Shown here: piece by piece, positions 35,154-44,300 of the stretch | Numbering within the stretch: position 1 is the stretch's first letter | How the letters are laid out: each line of letters opens with the position of its first letter | Translations under genes and position numbers: made by a program | Assembly: GCF_014646295.1 (NCBI RefSeq) | Contig: NZ_BMNE01000002.1 | Coordinates: 1,241,440 to 1,305,439, forward strand | Direction of reading: 5' to 3' | DNA length: 64,000 bases | From: Nocardia rhizosphaerihabitans | GTDB lineage: Bacteria; Actinomycetota; Actinomycetes; Mycobacteriales; Mycobacteriaceae | The notes under the pieces: model-generated | The model's input: the letters and a program-made list of their open reading frames with translations, nothing else | What the model was told of the DNA's origin: nothing | Database searches by the model: none

Positions 35154-35827
35154 TGACGTCGACCGAGAAGACTCAGCCTCGCTCCCGGCGCATCCAGGGT
35201 CTGGACGCCGAGCAACGCCGCGCGCGCAGGCGCGAGCAGATCCTGGCGGCCGCGTTCGAACTGATCGCCGCCGATGGTTACGTCAACACCGCGATCGAGC
35301 AGATCTGCCAGACCGCCTTCGTCGGCAACAAGGCCTTCTACGAGCTGTTCGACAGCAAGGAGTCCTGCTACCTGGCCCTGCTCCAGCAGCTCAGCGAACG
35401 CGCGCAAACCGAAGTCGCCACCGCACTGGCCGAATGCACCGGCGACCGCCACGAGGTGATCTCCACCGTCGTCGCCGCCTTCGCCCACGCACTCGTCGAC
35501 GACCCCCGCGTCGCCCAGGTGACCTTCGGCGAAGCCAGTGGCATCTCCGCCAAGGTCGAACAGCAACGCCGCACCAACCGCCGCTGGGCTGCCCAATTCC
35601 TCGAAACCCTCTGGCGCGAATACGGTTTCGTCCCGGAAGGCGGAATCGGCATCGACCTCCACGCCCTCGCCGTCTCCACCATCGGCGGCCTCTTCGACAC
35701 CGTCGCCGACTGGTTGCACCAGACCGACGCGGGCTCCACCGGCGAAATCGACACCCTGATCAGGGATCTCACCGCCTTCACCGACATCGTCCACCTGGGA
35801 TTGGCCGCCGCGGCCGCTCGGGAATAG
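35153..35827 (+). CDS. TetR-family regulator (lipase-linked)
   Basis: 224 residues. A basic N-terminus (RSRRIQGLDAEQRRARRREQ) leads into the helix-turn-helix (ILAAAFELIAADGYVNTAIEQIC, then AFVGNKAFYELFDSKESC) and a TetR ligand domain. The GTG at 35153 is preferred because an upstream extension reads through the operator. It very likely represses the divergent lipase-ligase pair, responding to a lipid product; that is inferred from context. Confidence 0.9.
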   Translation: MTSTEKTQPRSRRIQGLDAEQRRARRREQILAAAFELIAADGYVNTAIEQICQTAFVGNKAFYELFDSKESCYLALLQQLSERAQTEVATALAECTGDRHEVISTVVAAFAHALVDDPRVAQVTFGEASGISAKVEQQRRTNRRWAAQFLETLWREYGFVPEGGIGIDLHALAVSTIGGLFDTVADWLHQTDAGSTGEIDTLIRDLTAFTDIVHLGLAAAAARE

Positions 35828-35930
35828 GCGGTTGCCTTATCGAGCGCTGCCCAGCCGACGACGACGAGGAGGAGGTCGCGGCGCCACATCGCGCCGGCCG
35901 GAGGGACCGGGAGGCGGACTTCGCCGGGTG

Positions 35931-36818
35931 TCAGCGGGGTGCGGGCCCGCCGGGTGGCGGCGAACCGGCTGGTCCGCCGGGCGGCGGGGATCCGGGAGAA
36001 TCGTTGCCGGACTGGGTGTTCTGGGATTTCTCGGCGACGCCGACTGTCAGGGAGAGGACCATGGTGGTGGTCGGGGTTCCGGTGACGGTGGCCAATTCGG
36101 CGTCCCAGCCGTCGCCGAAGACGTGGTCCGAGGACAGGCTCACGTCGGAGATGTTCTTGATGCTGGCGGAGTAGCCGGAGTCGGCGGCGAAGACGGATTC
36201 GCAGGCGTCCTGGGGAAGGGCGATCTGGGAGGTGAGGCGGGCCTTGTCGCCTGCTACCGCGGTGGTGAGGGAGTCGTAGACCTCGAAGTGGAGGTGGGGC
36301 CAGCGGCCCGCGTAGCAGGCGGGGAAGATCGAGGTGAAGCGGACGGTGCCGGTGTCGTCTGCTACCTGGACGCCGCGCAGGTAGTTCTGGTCGGTGACGC
36401 CTTCGCTGTAGAGCGAGTAGCGGCCCTCGCGGTCGCAATGCCAGACGTAGACCGCCATACCGGCGCCCGCGGCACTCTTGGTGAGGTCACGCAGGTTCAA
36501 GGTGATAGTCATCGGAACACCCTGGGCGACACCGGAATACGGGCCGAAACTGGTGGTAATGTCGGAGCGGACCACGCCCGACTCGATCAGAACATTGGGG
36601 CCGTTGGACCCGTCGCCCGGGTAGGGGCCCGCCGTTTCCTGAGGCGCCGCGGCCGGGGTCGCCGAGTCGGCCGAGGTGTCCGTGGCGACGCCCGAGTCCG
36701 TCGCCGCCGCGCAACCCGCCGCCGCGGCCGCCACACCCGCGGCGCCGATCATGCCGAGCACCCGTCGGCGCGACATCACCCGCAGGTCGTGCCCGAGTCC
36801 GAGATCGTGGTCGGCCAT
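35931..36818 (-). CDS. Intradiol dioxygenase-like Tat lipoprotein
   Basis: 295 residues. A twin-arginine signal (MSRRRVLGMIGAAG) ends in AAGC, so the product is probably a Tat-exported lipoprotein. The core matches the intradiol ring-cleavage dioxygenase fold: ETAGPYPGDGSNGPN, MAVYVWHCDREGRYSLYSEG with Tyr/His iron ligands, and FPACYAGRWPHLHFEVY with the second His pair. Extracellular members of this group have unknown substrates. The C-terminus is a Pro/Gly tail with two copies of GSPPPGGPA. The ATG at 36818 is chosen; the frame runs upstream into the broken VapC gene by coincidence. Confidence 0.85.
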   Translation of the reverse strand: MADHDLGLGHDLRVMSRRRVLGMIGAAGVAAAAAGCAAATDSGVATDTSADSATPAAAPQETAGPYPGDGSNGPNVLIESGVVRSDITTSFGPYSGVAQGVPMTITLNLRDLTKSAAGAGMAVYVWHCDREGRYSLYSEGVTDQNYLRGVQVADDTGTVRFTSIFPACYAGRWPHLHFEVYDSLTTAVAGDKARLTSQIALPQDACESVFAADSGYSASIKNISDVSLSSDHVFGDGWDAELATVTGTPTTTMVLSLTVGVAEKSQNTQSGNDSPGSPPPGGPAGSPPPGGPAPR

Positions 36819-36942
36819 GGTGCTCCTTCGCTCATTCCGTGTCGTCGACGACGGTAGGCGCGGGCACTGCGCCGGAACTGGGAACACGCTGGGGGTTCGC
36901 TGGGAGCTCAGCCGGGCGGGACCCCGCGATGCTTCGGCGAAC

Positions 36943-37360
36943 TCAGTGGGCACCACCAGGCGTGACGAAGGTGACCGGTTGTCCGGTGACGCGGCCACGG
37001 CCGCGAAATCCTTGTCGTCGCACAGGATTGTCAGTCGGTGATGCTCGGCAGTGGCGGCGATGAGCAGGTCGACAGGGCCTGCCGAACGATGCAGCCCGTG
37101 TTCGGTCATCAGTTGCTGTACTTCGGCGGCGCGTTCGACGACCCGGTCGGGCATGGTCACCCAGCCGAAAAGGTCGCGTAGGTGCCGTTGCCTTTCCATC
37201 CGGTCCGCCAGTGATCGGGCCGGGTAGAGAAACTCCAGTCGACGATGGGGCAGATCGCGATCACACCCGCGGTCAGCTGATCTGCCCAGGACTTCTGGTA
37301 TGGCTCCGTTGCGATGTGGAACAGTCCCGACGTGTCGAGGAGGTGGATGGCCGGGGTCAC
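36943..37360 (-). pseudogene. Frameshifted VapC-type PIN toxin
   Basis: The start (MTPAIHLLDTSGLFHIATEPYQ) has the first PIN aspartate. The frame then breaks near 37243, where the natural reading would be CPIVxLEFLYPARS, and the next frame continues with VDLLIAATAEHH (conserved acidic centre) and LCDDKDFAAVAA. A second break near 36990 leads to VTGQPVTFVTPGGAH and a stop at 36943. Restoring one base at each site gives a normal toxin of about 139 residues. It is preceded by an intact antitoxin gene with a 4-bp overlap. Either a decayed toxin or two assembly errors. Confidence 0.75.
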
Positions 37361-37584
37361 CGACGGTAGGCGGACTTGTTGCCGAGGGACTCGTCGAAGT
37401 CACCGCGGTCAGCCATGTCGCCGAGGGCGGCGAGCGCGCGCATCCGGACAAGACGTTGCCCGACCTCGCGCAGAGCCGCGTTGACGGTGTCCTTCTTGGT
37501 CTTGGTGCCGAGAACCTCGGCAGCGGTCGCCAGCGCTTCCAGGTCGATCTCGATCGGAGTCTTCGATGTAGCCACTGCCTTCAC
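37357..37584 (-). CDS. VapB-type antitoxin (ribbon-helix-helix)
   Basis: 75 residues: an N-terminal KTPIEIDLEALATAAEVLGTKTKKDTVNAALREV segment typical of VapB ribbon-helix-helix DNA-binding antitoxins, and a C-terminal toxin-binding tail (LGDMADRGDFDESLGNKSAYRR). The GTG at 37584 is the start. The end overlaps the toxin start by 4 bp, the standard layout. The partner VapC is frameshifted, so this antitoxin may now be free-standing. Confidence 0.85.
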   Translation of the reverse strand: MKAVATSKTPIEIDLEALATAAEVLGTKTKKDTVNAALREVGQRLVRMRALAALGDMADRGDFDESLGNKSAYRR

Positions 37585-37617
37585 CCCGCCAGATATCCGA
37601 TGTTCCAGTCCTGCCGG

Positions 37618-38715
37618 TCAGTCGGTGACGTAGCCGTTGAGGCTGTTGCGCAGGTCGGTGAGGACAGCGCGGGCGGCGGTGAGGCCGGTGGTGTGCCAGA
37701 TGCTGTCGTCGACGGCGAAGACGCGGCGGTCGGTGGAGGCGCTGAGGGCCTCGAACTCGTCCGAGCGCAGGACCTGCTTGCCGTGGTCTTCGCCTGCTTT
37801 GCCGGCGAACATCACGTAGATGAGGTCGCCTTCGGCTTTGGTGGCCAGGTCGGCGGTGCCGATGTCGAAGGAGGTGCCGCGCTGGGCGGTCGGACGCTGC
37901 ACGCCGACGTCGGACAGGACCTGGGCGGCGAAGGTCTCGGTGCCCTGGACCTGGGTGGTGTCGGCGGTGAAGCGCAGCACCGAGGCCTGCGACTGGCTGG
38001 CGTTCAGTGCTTTGCCGAGGTCGCGGGCCTCGGTCAGGTAGGTCTGCAGGGCGGTGTCGGCGGCGCCGCGGCGGCCCATGCCCGCGGCGTAGCCCGCGAA
38101 ATCGGACTGCCAGCTGCCGCCGGTGCCGACCAGCACGGTCGGGGCGATCGCGCTCAGCGCCTCGTAACCGCCGGCGGGGGCGACATCGCCGAGGATCAGG
38201 TCGGGCTTCAGTTCCGCGATGCGGGCGGGATCGGGCTGCCCGATCGGGCCGACGCTGGGTACTTTCAGCACGCCGTAGCCCAGGTACATCGGCTGCGGAC
38301 GCTCGCCGTCGAGGGTGACCGCGCCCGCGACCCGCTCCCACAGGCCGACCGCGCAGGCCGCGTCGAGCGCCGAGCTGGTGAGCACGACGATGCGCTGCGG
38401 GTCGGCGGGAACCTCCGAGACCCCACCGGCATGGGTGACCGTGCGGGTCGCGCCCGCGGCGGCGTCGGGTGCGCTCGGCAGCGGGCAGGCGGTCGCGGTG
38501 TCCCGCGCCGCGCCGACCACACCAGCACCGGCGATATTGGTCGTGGTGCGGATGATCGTGCTCGCGTCGTCGTGCTTGTCCGCGCAGCCCGCGGTGACCA
38601 CGGCCGCGCACAGCAGCGCGGCGACGGCGACGATGCCGCGCGAGCGGGCGCGGTGGCCCTGCTTCGCGGTGCGACGGAATCGGGTGCGTTCTGGGGCGCT
38701 CACCGGCATGCGCAC
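37618..38715 (-). CDS. fecB: Iron-siderophore ABC transporter substrate-binding lipoprotein (FecB-like)
   Basis: 365 residues with a basic N-terminus, hydrophobic segment and lipid anchor at TAGC. A periplasmic binding protein domain of the TroA/FecB class follows: GVSEVPADPQRIVVLTSSALD, VPSVGPIGQPDPARIAELKPDLIL, APTVLVGTGGSW and a C-terminal VDDSIWHTTGLTAARAVL. It binds ferric siderophore or haem outside the membrane. M. tuberculosis FecB (Rv3044) sits beside ctaD; here a 17-kb NRPS/exporter block lies between. It is 43 bp downstream of the exporter genes on the same strand, so it may be read as the end of that operon. GTG 38715 or ATG 38709. Confidence 0.87.
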   Translation of the reverse strand: MRMPVSAPERTRFRRTAKQGHRARSRGIVAVAALLCAAVVTAGCADKHDDASTIIRTTTNIAGAGVVGAARDTATACPLPSAPDAAAGATRTVTHAGGVSEVPADPQRIVVLTSSALDAACAVGLWERVAGAVTLDGERPQPMYLGYGVLKVPSVGPIGQPDPARIAELKPDLILGDVAPAGGYEALSAIAPTVLVGTGGSWQSDFAGYAAGMGRRGAADTALQTYLTEARDLGKALNASQSQASVLRFTADTTQVQGTETFAAQVLSDVGVQRPTAQRGTSFDIGTADLATKAEGDLIYVMFAGKAGEDHGKQVLRSDEFEALSASTDRRVFAVDDSIWHTTGLTAARAVLTDLRNSLNGYVTD

Positions 38716-38758
38716 GAGGGTACTGCGTGGCCGCTGACGTGGGCGCCGCGGCCCGATC

Positions 38759-39547
38759 TCACTGCCTGCTCGCGCGCCGGAAGCCGATGGTGGCGGGCAC
38801 GGCGAACAGCGCGAGGGCGCCGAACGACCAGAGCAGGGTGAGGATCAGGGGGCGCGCGATCGGGCCTTCGTCGGAGAGCCCGCGCATGGCGTCGACGGCG
38901 ACCGACATCGGCTGGTTGCGCACGATCGGCTGAATCCACTCCGGAAAGGCGATCAGCGGGACGAAGCCGGTGCTGAAGAACATCATCAGCGAGGTGACGA
39001 TGGTAATGGTCTCGACCAGTGAGGTTTTCGCGGTGAAGACGGCGACGGCGGTCACGATCGTGGCGAACGAGAGCCCGAAGATCACCGGCACCAGCAGGAA
39101 CGCGAATGTCGCCAACGGGCCCTGGTGGAAGCGGAAGCCGAGCAGGAAACCGACGATCACCACGGCCACGGTGCCGAGCACGATGCGGCAGCCCTCGGCG
39201 AGGATGCGTGAGACGAGACCGGAGGCCCGGTGCACCGGCAGCACCCAGAACCGGGCCAGCAGACCGGCTTCTCGTTCGCGGCCGAGCAGGACGCCGCTCG
39301 CGACGGCGCCGGAGAGCGCGCCGACGACGGCGACCATCGGGACCGAACCGTAGAGGGCGTCGTCACCGGTGAACTTCTCGATCTGACCGCCGACGACGAT
39401 GTCCAGCATGATCAGCAGCAGACACGGGATGAGCAGCGTCTCCAGCACGGTGATCGGACTGCGTGCCCAGCGCACCAGCAGGCGCTGCGTCTGGATCAGC
39501 GTGTGCCGGATCAGCGAAACCGGCGAGGTCTCCGAACGCTCCAGCAT
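38759..39547 (-). CDS. ABC-2 type transporter permease (DrrC-like)
   Basis: 262-residue membrane protein with about six helices (ITVLETLLIPCLLLIMLDIVVG; VPMVAVVGALSGAVASGVLLGRERE; FAFLLVPVIFGLSFATIVTAVAVF; FSTGFVPLIAFPEWIQPIVRNQPMS). The RNQP block is the hallmark of DrrB/DrrC-type daunorubicin and PDIM exporters. Its ATG overlaps the stop of the preceding permease. Part of a three-gene exporter directly behind the large NRPS, so it probably exports the peptide. Confidence 0.9.
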   Translation of the reverse strand: MLERSETSPVSLIRHTLIQTQRLLVRWARSPITVLETLLIPCLLLIMLDIVVGGQIEKFTGDDALYGSVPMVAVVGALSGAVASGVLLGREREAGLLARFWVLPVHRASGLVSRILAEGCRIVLGTVAVVIVGFLLGFRFHQGPLATFAFLLVPVIFGLSFATIVTAVAVFTAKTSLVETITIVTSLMMFFSTGFVPLIAFPEWIQPIVRNQPMSVAVDAMRGLSDEGPIARPLILTLLWSFGALALFAVPATIGFRRASRQ

Positions 39548-40365
39548 CACGCCCTCCTCGAACTGAGCCGGATGGCCAGTGGCACGCAGAGCAGCAGGGT
39601 GCCCGCGGCCCACAGCAACGGTGGCCCCATCAGCGACCAGCTCACCGTCCCCGCGTTGCCCGCGGTGTCACCGGCCAGCGCGCGCAGCGCGATCGCATAT
39701 TGCGAGACGGGCTGATTGCGGACGAACCACTGGATCCAGCTGGGAAACTGGCTCGCCGGTGCGAGACCGGTCGAGAGCATGCCCAAGATCAACGGCGGCA
39801 GCACGAGTAGCTGCGATGTCGCCTCCGGACTCTTGGACGCGGTGCCGATGACATCAGCGCCGAGGGTGAACACGATGCCGATGACCAGCGAGAACGCCAG
39901 GAACCCGAGGGTATGCCACGCGTCGAGCCGGAAGCGGAAGCCGATGACATAGCCCGCCACGACCGCCCCGGCCAGCGCGATCAGCGCCCGGAGTATGTTG
40001 GCCGACATCCGCGCCGCGACGGGAACGAGCGGGCGCAGCGGCATCGAGCCGAAGCGGCGATTGAGTCCGGCCACGGCATCGCTGGCCGACCGGAAGGCCG
40101 CCGAGATGGCGGTGAACGCCGCGGATTGCAGGACCACCAGCGGCATCATGTACTGGGCGTAGCTGCTGAAACCGTTGCCGGAGAACATCATCACGGTATT
40201 GAGCGGGATGTAGAAGCTGGCGGCGAACGCCACCGGCGCCACCACCGACATCAAGACCTCCCCTGACTTGACCGAGGGCACGATCAGCCGTGTGGTCAGT
40301 ACCCACCACTGCTGCACCGTGTCCGGCGCGGCGCGAACGTGGGTGTGCCACAGGGTGGCCGTCAT
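39547..40365 (-). CDS. ABC-2 type transporter permease (DrrB-like)
   Basis: 272-residue permease and homologue of the next gene, sharing the FPSWIQWFVRNQPVS signature before its last helix. The N-terminus (TVQQWWVLTTRLIVPSVKSGE) is cytoplasmic, with six predicted helices. It starts within the end of the ATPase gene (4-bp overlap) and likely forms a heterodimeric channel with the adjacent permease. Confidence 0.9.
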   Translation of the reverse strand: MTATLWHTHVRAAPDTVQQWWVLTTRLIVPSVKSGEVLMSVVAPVAFAASFYIPLNTVMMFSGNGFSSYAQYMMPLVVLQSAAFTAISAAFRSASDAVAGLNRRFGSMPLRPLVPVAARMSANILRALIALAGAVVAGYVIGFRFRLDAWHTLGFLAFSLVIGIVFTLGADVIGTASKSPEATSQLLVLPPLILGMLSTGLAPASQFPSWIQWFVRNQPVSQYAIALRALAGDTAGNAGTVSWSLMGPPLLWAAGTLLLCVPLAIRLSSRRA

Positions 40366-41375
40366 GAGACGGCCTCCGATTCGCTCTCGGCCGAGGCCAG
40401 ATGGCCGGTGAGTTGCAGGAACACGTCATCGAGCGACGGGCGCCGCAGGGCGATGTCGACGAGTTCGATCGCCGCGTTGTCCAGCCGCCGCAGCGCCTCG
40501 GCGAGCGTCTTGGCGCCATCCGGCGCGGGAATGGTGATGCGATCCGATTCCGGTGTCATCGCCGCCAGGATCTCCGCGGGCAGCAACGAGCCGAGCGCGG
40601 TGGCGATGGCGGGCAGCTCCTCGAGATCGAGCGGGACGATCTCGCAGTAGCTGCCGCCGATCCGCTGTTTCAGTTCGTCCGCTGTGCCTGCGGCGATCAC
40701 CACGCCGTGGTCGATCACGATGATCTGATCGCTGAGGGCATCGGCTTCCTCCAGGTATTGGCTGGTGAGCAGGGTCGTGATGCCCGCGGCCTTGAAGCTG
40801 CGCACCAGATCCCAGACCCCCTGCCTGCTGCGGGGATCCAGGCCGGTGGTCGGCTCGTCGAGGAAGACCACGTCCGGGCGCACCACCAGCCCGCAGGCGA
40901 TATCGATACGTCGCCGCATGCCGCCCGAGTAGGTGCCGACCCGTCGGTTCGCGGCTTTGTCGAGATCGAATTCGCTGATCAGTTCCCTGGCGCGGGCCTG
41001 GGCGGCGGGTTTGCGCAGACCCATGAGCCTGCCGAACATGACCAGGTTCTCGTAACCGCTGAGCATGTCGTCGAGGGCGGCGTATTGCCCGGTCAACATG
41101 ATGCATCGACGGACTGCCGCCGGGTCGGCGACGACATCGTGCCCGGCGACCACCGCGCGGCCGCGATCGGGCGTGATGAGCGTCGAGAGGACGTTCACCA
41201 TGGTCGTCTTGCCCGCGCCGTTGGGGCCGAGGATGCCGAGCACCTCACCTGGCGCCGCCACGAAGTCGACGCCGCGCAGCGCGTGCACATCGCCGAAGGA
41301 TTTCTCGATCCCTTCGACGACCACGCCACCGGAGGTGGCTGTCGGGCTCTGGATGACAGTGCGTTCGACGCTCAT
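40362..41375 (-). CDS. ABC transporter ATP-binding protein (DrrA-like)
   Basis: 337-residue ATPase. Walker A GPNGAGKT, signature [10 protein letters not shown], Walker [13 protein letters not shown] and the switch segment [11 protein letters not shown] are intact; the C-terminal domain ([31 protein letters not shown]) is typical of DrrA exporters. The ATG at 41375 overlaps the NRPS stop by 4 bp (ATGA), so exporter and synthetase are translationally coupled. Confidence 0.93.
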   Translation of the reverse strand: MSVERTVIQSPTATSGGVVVEGIEKSFGDVHALRGVDFVAAPGEVLGILGPNGAGKTTMVNVLSTLITPDRGRAVVAGHDVVADPAAVRRCIMLTGQYAALDDMLSGYENLVMFGRLMGLRKPAAQARARELISEFDLDKAANRRVGTYSGGMRRRIDIACGLVVRPDVVFLDEPTTGLDPRSRQGVWDLVRSFKAAGITTLLTSQYLEEADALSDQIIVIDHGVVIAAGTADELKQRIGGSYCEIVPLDLEELPAIATALGSLLPAEILAAMTPESDRITIPAPDGAKTLAEALRRLDNAAIELVDIALRRPSLDDVFLQLTGHLASAESESEAVS

Positions 41376-44300
41376 ATCCGGTCTCCTGCTTCCATGTGCT
41401 CGTCGAGTACCGGCGAGATGACCGACAGTGCATGGGGATTGGTCATCTCGTCGTGGGTCACGTCGACATCGCAGTTGACGATGTCGCCGGTCACGTAGGG
41501 TCGCCAGCCGTCCGGGCCCATCCACGGGGAGGGGTCGACGGTGGCGCTGAAATAGAGGATGTCGCCGTGGTAGACCGGGCGTTGATAGCCGGTCCGTGTT
41601 CCCGCGGAGGCGTTGTAGGAGCCCGCCATGCGCTCGATGGTGGCGGCGTCGATGAGTTCGACGCCGCCGAGCTCGGCCGTGATGAGGTCGGCCGCTTCCG
41701 CGGCGGTGGCGTCGGCGGGGACATTGTCGATGCCGAAGATCGAGCCGAATGTGTTGATGAAGGCGCCCGGTGACAGGCGTTCGATGGTGTCGCCGTCGAT
41801 ATCGGCGGTGTCGGTGTCCAGCAGCGCCACCACGCCGACGCGCTCGCCCGCCGCGGCCAGTTCGACCGCCATGGCCTGGGCGATCAGACCGCCGAACGAC
41901 CAGCCCAGCAGGTGATAGGGACCGCTCGGCTGCACCGCGCGGATCTCGCGCACATACCGTCGCGCGAACTCCTCGATGGAGCGGGCCGATGGCTCGCGGC
42001 CGCTGAGGTCGGGGGCTTGGAGTCCGTAGATCGGTCGGCCCGGTGCGAGCTGTTCGGCGAATCCCAGGTAGCTCCAGGACATTCCGGACGACGAGTGCAC
42101 ACAGAACAGGGCGGGGCGATCGCCGCCGAGCCGGATCGGTAGCAGCACATCGAGACCCAGCCCGGCAGGTCCGGCGGCGGCGGGCTCGGCGGCAGCTGCC
42201 GTCTGCGCGGCGAGGGCGGCGGTTTCCTCGGCCGAGGCCGTCTGGGCGGCGGGGGTGGCGGCGAAATGCGCTGCCGCGCCGAGGGCTTCGGCCCACAGCT
42301 GGGCGAGTTCGGCGACATCGTCGCGGGCGAGCAGGTGTTCGGGGTAGCCGAAGTCGGCGCGCAATCGGTTGCCGACAACCAGGGCGTTCACGTCGATCGC
42401 CTGCATGATCGGGACCTCGGGATGCTCGTCCGCGCGCAGATCGCCGAGGTCGTCGGTGGGCAGCCAGCCGAGGCCTTCCAGCCCGGCGGGGACCTCGGCC
42501 GTCGTGTGCCTGCCGAGGTAGTTCACGAGGATCTGCCCGGGGAGTCGCTGCGGGAGCTGGGCGGCCGTCTCGGGATCGAGGTAGCGCAGCATGCCGAAGC
42601 CGATGCCCTTGTCCGGCACCGCCAGGAGCTGGTGTTTGACCGCGCGGATCGCCGCGCCCATGGCGGGGCCGCCGGCGAGCGCGTCCTCGACGTCGATACC
42701 GGCGAGGTCCAGGCGCACCGGGTACAGCGAGGTGAACCAGCCCATGGTTCGCGACAGGTCGGCGCCGGGCACGACTTCCTCCTGCCTGCCATGGCCTTCC
42801 AGCCGCAGCAGCGCCGAGTGCTCGTGCACGCCGCGGCGCGCACGCCAGCGCACGAGCGCCAGTGCCATGGTGGCGAGCAACGCGTCGGTGACGCTGCCGT
42901 GGAACAGCCTGGGCAGGGTGGTGAGCAGCGCGGTGGTGACGTTGTCGTCGACTTCGATGTCGAGGCGGCGCACGGTGTTGGCCTGGTCGATCGCCGGATC
43001 GAGGGGCCGGTCCCCGAGCAGCGGGTCGGGACCGCCGACGACCTGCTGCCAGTAGCCGAGTTCGGCCCGGCGCCGCTCGCTGCGCGCTTGTTCGGTCAGC
43101 GCGTGCGACCAGCGGCGCACGGAGGTGCCGACGTCGGCGAGGACCGGGGTGTTGCCGACCGACACCTGTGCCCACGCACCGATCAGGTCCTGCACCAGGA
43201 TTCGCCACGAGACGCTGTCGATGACGAGGTGGTGCGCGACGACGATCAGGCGGCCCGGCCTGGTGCGCGACCCCGCGTCACCGACCGGGTCGAGCCAGAC
43301 GAATTGCAGCACCACGCCGTCGGCCGGGTCGAGGCGGTTCATGGCGGAGTCGAGCTCGATCTGGGCGTATTCGCGCAGCTCGACCGGGTCGGCGGCGTCG
43401 TACTCGGTGCGGTGCACGAGGGAATCCACGTCGACCGAACCCGGGTCGGCCACCCGCAGCTGCCAGTCGTCCTCGGCCTGCCACAGGCGCGCACGCAGCA
43501 TGTCGTGCCGATCGATCACGGCGGTGAGGGTCTCGACGAGCTGCGCACGCTCGATGCCGACGGGCAGCTCCAGGACGGCGGTCTGGGCGAAGCGGTCGAA
43601 ATCGCCGCCGCGCTCGATCATGTAGCGCACGATCGGGGTCAGCGGCAGTGCGCCGATGCCGCCACCGGGCAGTTCCTCGAGCGCCTGCACCGCGCCGGCG
43701 GCGTCGACGGCGGCGGCGAGCGCGGCCACCGTGCGATGTTCGAACACCTGCAGCGGGGTGCAGTGCACGCCTGCCAGTTTCGCCTGGGTCACCAGCTGGA
43801 TCGCCAGGATGCTGTCGCCGCCGAGGGCGAAGAACGAATCGTCGATGCCCACCTTCTCGCGGCCGAGCAGTTCGGCGTAGAGCTGTGCCAGGACGTGTTC
43901 GGTCGGTGTCTCAGGCGCTCGGTACGGAGTCTCCTCGACCACGAAAACGGGTTCCGGCAAGGCTTTCCGATCGAGTTTGCCGACGGCGTTGATGGGGATC
44001 GAGTCCAGGACGACGAAAGCGGCCGGGACCATGTAGGCAGGCAGGATGTCGGCGGCTTCGGCGCGGACCCGCGCGATGTCGAGGTCGGCGCCGGGGGCGC
44101 GCACCAGGTAGGCCGCGAGGGCGGTCGCGCCGGTGGGTCCGGGAACACCGAGTGTCACCGCGACATCGACGCCGTCGAGGCGACCGAGTACCGCATCGAT
44201 CTCGCCGAGTTCGATGCGCTGGCCACGCACCTTCACCTGGAAGTCGGTGCGGCCGAGGTATTCCACGGTGAGTCGGCCGGTGCTGCGGGTCCAGCGCACG

